A stretch of DNA of 35,741 nt from positions 1 to 35,741 of the forward strand of contig CALKXI010000030.1 in the NCBI GenBank assembly GCA_938003965.1. Reading direction: 5' to 3'. This DNA is from an uncultured Chlorobiales bacterium (GTDB taxonomy: Bacteria; Bacteroidota; Chlorobiia; Chlorobiales; Thermochlorobacteraceae). The notes below the pieces were generated by a model. The model was given only the letters and a program-made list of their open reading frames with translations. It did no database searches and was not told the origin of the DNA. The position numbers and the translations under genes were made by a program. Positions 32,320 through 35,741 of this stretch are shown piece by piece; within the stretch, counting starts at the first letter, position 1, and the number at the start of each line of letters is the position of its first letter.

Positions 32320-33876
32320 ATGAACAAGAAAACTCTCTTCACGGCAATTGGTTTGATTTTTATTGGAATCGTCATTGGCGTCACCGCCTTGACGGGCTTG
32401 CAATTTACGGGCATCGGCAGTGCGCAAGAGCACAAGGGTTCAGCCGCCATTGGCAACGCCACTTACACGCCAACACCAGCCATGATTTGGCTCAAATCTA
32501 TGAACCAAGCTTTTATTGATGTCGCCAATATCGTCAAGCCGACCGTCGTCAGCATTGATGTTTCGGCAAAGACAAGCACGGCGCGCGTTCCGAACGACCG
32601 CTTCCACAACTTCGAAGATGAAGGTGAGAAAGAAGGCGACCTGTTCAGGTTCTTTTTCCGTCCGCCAGGTGGGCTGAATGAAATGCCAATTCGTGGCTCA
32701 GGCTCGGGCGTCATCATCTCTGCTGATGGCTACATTATCACGAATCATCACGTCGTTAAAGATGCCGCAGATAAAGGCACAATTACCATCATTCTTGACG
32801 ATAAACGCGAATACAAAGCCAAGTTCATCGGAAGCGACCCCTTAACCGATATTGCCGTCGTTAAAATTGACGCACAAGATTTACCCGTGATTGCGTTTGG
32901 AAATTCCGACAGCGTTCAAGTTGGCGAGTGGGTCTTGGCTGTTGGCAATCCGTTCAGCCTTGCTTCGACGGTAACGGCAGGCATTGTGAGCGCAATTGGC
33001 AGAAACATCGGCATTATTGGCGACAGTTACGGCGTTGAAAGTTTTATTCAAACCGATGCGGCCGTCAATCCAGGCAATAGTGGCGGCGCGCTCGTCAATG
33101 TTGAAGGCAGATTGGTCGGAATCAACACGGCAATCGCCACGCGCAGCGGCGGCTATCAAGGATACAGTTTCGCCGTTCCCGTCAACATCGCCAAAGCCGT
33201 TGCCGAAGATTTAATCAAGTATGGCAGAATTTCTCGCGGCTACATTGGCGTTCAAATCAAGCCTGTTGATGCAACGGCGGCAAAAGCACTTGGTCTTTCA
33301 AAGCCCGAAGGCGCATGGGTTCAGCAACTTGTTAAAGGTGGTGCTGCCGAAGGTGCCGGCATTAAGGAAGGCGATGTGATTATCAGCGTTGACGGACGCA
33401 AAGTATCTGCACCCAACGATTTGCAAGCCTACATTGCGCGCAAGCATGCTGGCGACGAGGTCGTCGTTAAAGTCTGGCGCGATGGCAGAGAGCGCGATAT
33501 TCGCGTAACGCTCAAACCCCGTAGCGATGAGCAACAAATCGTCTCTACCACGAAGCCAGAGCCGAATGACACTGCCCCTCTCAAACTCAAAGAGTTGGGG
33601 TTAGACGTTAAAGACCTCACCGAAGCCGATAAAAAACGCTATGAAGTCGACTACGGCGTGCGCGTCTCTGACCTTCAACCCTTCGGACAAGCGGCAATGC
33701 GCGGCATTATGAAAGGCGACGTGATTTTGGAAGTCAACGGCGATAAAGTTCGCTCCGTTAGCGAGTTCAAATCGGCGATTGCAAAAGTCAAGAGCGGCGA
33801 AGCGGCGTTGCTTCGAATTCGTCGCGCCGATAAATCCACGCAATTTGTCGCTATTGAAATGGGCAAGAGCGATTAA
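32320..33876 (+). CDS. DegP/HtrA (Do family) serine protease
   Basis: A periplasmic protease/chaperone that removes misfolded envelope proteins. The 518-residue protein has an N-terminal membrane anchor or signal (residues 5-27) and a trypsin-like domain with His144 (TNHHVV), Asp177 (DPLTDIAVV) and Ser254 (NPGNSGGAL). Two PDZ domains follow: about 305-400 ([22 protein letters not shown]) and about 425-515 ([17 protein letters not shown]). The protease is complete and should be active. It stands alone with its own terminator. Confidence 0.93.
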   Translation: MNKKTLFTAIGLIFIGIVIGVTALTGLQFTGIGSAQEHKGSAAIGNATYTPTPAMIWLKSMNQAFIDVANIVKPTVVSIDVSAKTSTARVPNDRFHNFEDEGEKEGDLFRFFFRPPGGLNEMPIRGSGSGVIISADGYIITNHHVVKDAADKGTITIILDDKREYKAKFIGSDPLTDIAVVKIDAQDLPVIAFGNSDSVQVGEWVLAVGNPFSLASTVTAGIVSAIGRNIGIIGDSYGVESFIQTDAAVNPGNSGGALVNVEGRLVGINTAIATRSGGYQGYSFAVPVNIAKAVAEDLIKYGRISRGYIGVQIKPVDATAAKALGLSKPEGAWVQQLVKGGAAEGAGIKEGDVIISVDGRKVSAPNDLQAYIARKHAGDEVVVKVWRDGRERDIRVTLKPRSDEQQIVSTTKPEPNDTAPLKLKELGLDVKDLTEADKKRYEVDYGVRVSDLQPFGQAAMRGIMKGDVILEVNGDKVRSVSEFKSAIAKVKSGEAALLRIRRADKSTQFVAIEMGKSD

Positions 33877-33895
33877 CCACAATCTCACTTCACGG

Positions 33896-33918
33896 GGCGC
33901 ACACTCGCGCCTTTTTTT
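33896..33918 (+). terminator. Rho-independent terminator after the HtrA gene
   Basis: GGCGC (33896-33900) pairs with GCGCC (33907-33911) in a short GC-rich stem, with a tail of seven Ts. It lies about 20 nt after the stop and before hemL. Confidence 0.75.
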
Positions 33919-33950
33919 ATTTCGTCAACTTTGAAATTCAATTTTGCAGT

Positions 33951-35264
33951 ATGCTCAACCAAACAAAGTCTCGTGCGCTTTTTGAGCGCGCTAAACAAGT
34001 TATTCCCGGTGGCGTCAATTCGCCTGTGCGTGCGTTTAAGTCCGTTGGCGGCACGCCCGTCTTTATGCAAAAAGGCGATGGTGCGTATCTCATCGATGCC
34101 GACGGCAATCGATACATCGATTACATTGGCTCTTGGGGTCCGTTCATTTTGGGACACAATCACCCTGCCGTTGTCGAAGCCATTGAACACACGCTTCATC
34201 ACATCGGCACAAGTTTCGGCGCACCAACCGAATTAGAGGTTGAATTTGCCGAATTAATTTCATCGCTCATGCCGTCTATGCAGATGGTTCGCTTGGTTAG
34301 TTCAGGCACAGAGGCAACGATGTCGGCAATTCGTGTGGCGCGAGGCTTTACAGGCAGAGAGAAAATCATCAAGTTTGAAGGCTGTTATCACGGACACGGC
34401 GATTCGTTTCTCATTAAAGCAGGTTCAGGCGCGCTCACGCTTGGCGCTCCTGATAGCCCCGGCGTTACCAAAGGCACGGCACAAGACACCTTGAACGCCA
34501 CTTTCAACGATATTGAATCTGTTAGAAAACTTGTTCGAGAAAACCCCGATCAAATTGCGGCGATTATCATTGAGCCTATCGGCGGCAACATGGGCGTTGT
34601 GCCTGCACGGCAAGACTTTCTGCAAGACCTTCGCGACCTTTGCACAACGGAAAACATCGTTTTGATTTTTGATGAAGTCATGACGGGCTTTCGCGTTGCG
34701 CTTGGCGGCGCACAATCGCTTTACGGCGTCACGCCTGACATGACCACCATCGGCAAAATTCTCGGCGGTGGCTTGCCCGTCGGCGCATATGGCGGACGTA
34801 AAGACATCATGAGCCGTGTCGCGCCCGCAGGCGACATCTACCAAGCCGGCACGCTTTCCGGCAACCCGCTTGCCGTAAGCGCAGGACTCGCCACGCTGAA
34901 ATTCTTACGCGACCACAACCCCTACCCCGACCTTGAAGCCAAAGGCAAAATGTTAGAAGAAGGATTCAGAGAGAATTTGAACAAACTCGATTTGAACTTA
35001 TGCTTGAAGCGCGTTGGCTCGATGATGTGCCTCTTTATGACGGAACAAGATGTGGTGGACTTCAAAACAGCGACTTCTTCTGACACGAAAAAATATGCCG
35101 CTTATTTTCACGCCATGCTCGAGCGGGGCATTTATCTTGCGCCCGCACAATACGAAGCGATGTTCTTTTCCATCAAGCACGGCGACGCAGAATTGGAAAA
35201 AACGATTCAGGCAAATTACGACGCGCTCCAAGCCATCTATCAACGTGCCGCTTTAACATCGTAA
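33951..35264 (+). CDS. hemL: Glutamate-1-semialdehyde 2,1-aminomutase
   Basis: A PLP enzyme that converts glutamate-1-semialdehyde to 5-aminolevulinate, the C5-pathway precursor of heme, siroheme and chlorophylls. The 437-residue chain shows [35 protein letters not shown], the [10 protein letters not shown] segment, the FDEVMTGFR cofactor contact, the Schiff-base Lys269 in [12 protein letters not shown] and a GTLSGNP segment. Length and start are normal. The C5 route fits a photosynthetic or general bacterial lineage. Its last 25 nt overlap the convergent 5-formyl-THF cyclo-ligase gene. Confidence 0.97.
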   Translation: MLNQTKSRALFERAKQVIPGGVNSPVRAFKSVGGTPVFMQKGDGAYLIDADGNRYIDYIGSWGPFILGHNHPAVVEAIEHTLHHIGTSFGAPTELEVEFAELISSLMPSMQMVRLVSSGTEATMSAIRVARGFTGREKIIKFEGCYHGHGDSFLIKAGSGALTLGAPDSPGVTKGTAQDTLNATFNDIESVRKLVRENPDQIAAIIIEPIGGNMGVVPARQDFLQDLRDLCTTENIVLIFDEVMTGFRVALGGAQSLYGVTPDMTTIGKILGGGLPVGAYGGRKDIMSRVAPAGDIYQAGTLSGNPLAVSAGLATLKFLRDHNPYPDLEAKGKMLEEGFRENLNKLDLNLCLKRVGSMMCLFMTEQDVVDFKTATSSDTKKYAAYFHAMLERGIYLAPAQYEAMFFSIKHGDAELEKTIQANYDALQAIYQRAALTS

Positions 35265-35741
35265 GGTGAAACGCTTATCAAACCACTTTCCGTCATAATC
35301 GCATCGAGGCGCACGTCGCTTTTGGTTGTTGGCACTTGGTCTAAAATCTGAAACTCAAATGCGACGCCAAGTTTGAACGTGTTTGGGCTCAATCGTTTGA
35401 AAAATCGGTCGTAATACCCTTTGCCGTATCCGAGCCGATTGCCATTTCTATCGACCGCAAGAAGCGGCACGAGCACAAGATCGATTTGGCTTTCCAATGC
35501 GGACGGCACGCGCTCCACTGGTTCAAGCACGCCAAACGCATGGCGCGTTAGGTGATTAAGCGAAGCCAGTTCAACCGATATGAGTTCGTTTCCACTCACC
35601 ACAGGCACGAGCAATTTTTTTTGTGAAGATATTATCCATTTCAATAACGGAATTAAATTTACCTCTTGTCGCTTCTCGTCTGAAATGAACGCATGAATGA
35701 CTTTCGCGCTCTGGAATTCTTCCAACATTTTGATGTTTTGC
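35240..35741 (-). CDS. 5-formyltetrahydrofolate cyclo-ligase, N-terminus outside the window
   Basis: The enzyme uses ATP to convert 5-formyl-THF to 5,10-methenyl-THF, clearing an inhibitory folate store. About 166 residues are visible. The frame stays open to the right edge, and the family normally has about 30 more residues before [13 protein letters not shown], so the true start is missing. The ATP-binding and folate-contact motif [13 protein letters not shown] is present, as is the LVPLLAVD strand and [10 protein letters not shown] near the start. Its stop lies inside the end of hemL, a 25-nt convergent overlap. Confidence 0.9.
   Translation of the reverse strand, partial: QNIKMLEEFQSAKVIHAFISDEKRQEVNLIPLLKWIISSQKKLLVPVVSGNELISVELASLNHLTRHAFGVLEPVERVPSALESQIDLVLVPLLAVDRNGNRLGYGKGYYDRFFKRLSPNTFKLGVAFEFQILDQVPTTKSDVRLDAIMTESGLISVSPYDVKAAR

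Overview
The window carries about 30 chromosomal genes of ordinary bacterial type at roughly 45-48% GC (estimated by eye). I see no transposase, phage gene, CRISPR array, rRNA or tRNA. Several traits point to the Chlorobi/Ignavibacteria side of the Bacteroidetes-Chlorobi group. A subtilase ends in the HQNYPNPFNPTT type A sorting domain of the type IX secretion system. There is a periplasmic-propeller sensor, an RRM protein with an RGG tail, few strong Shine-Dalgarno sites, and intergenic repeats of the CATTCTGAGCGAAGCGAAGAATC kind. A phytol kinase/phytyl-phosphate kinase fusion together with hemL would suit a (bacterio)chlorophyll maker. Glutaryl-CoA dehydrogenase and P5C dehydrogenase suggest heterotrophic capacity, as in Chloroherpeton-like lineages. 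The genus cannot be fixed from sequence reading alone.

Layout. 1-1600: the end of an unknown exported protein and a FecR-domain protein, closed by a terminator. 1685-5994: queG, a small minus-strand pair (membrane protein and crcB/fluC), an HMA lipoprotein, a YtxH protein, a gene remnant broken into three frames, an alpha/beta hydrolase and marC. 5995-7883 (minus): rsmG and a cysteine desulfurase. 7939-11843 (plus): TPR lipoprotein, manC and a secreted S8 protease. 11857-12224: an inverted repeat pair, then a SAM-I riboswitch with its terminator, leading metY (12324-13658). 13793-16081: rpsT, ruvA, folC. 16103-18678 (minus): an orphan TPR histidine kinase and a small secreted protein. 18965-20613: a Rossmann/DUF2520 protein and an LPP20-like lipoprotein. 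20758-22320 (minus): the phytol/phytyl-phosphate kinase fusion. 22450-26826: P5C dehydrogenase and a 923-residue propeller-Y_Y_Y-transmembrane Ser/Thr kinase. 26947-31263 (minus): comEC with a small membrane protein, glutaryl-CoA dehydrogenase, and the RRM protein. 31521-35264: an orphan LolD-like ATPase, a DegP/HtrA protease and hemL. 35240-35741 (minus): a partial 5-formyl-THF cyclo-ligase.

Most genes are unlinked housekeeping functions. The parts that deserve attention are the hybrid one-protein sensor/Ser-Thr kinase (24055-26826), the fused prenyl-alcohol kinase pair (20758-22320), the fully readable SAM riboswitch with an antiterminator (12013-12224), the three-frame gene remnant (4239-4585) and a ComEC whose metallo-beta-lactamase part has lost its metal ligands.
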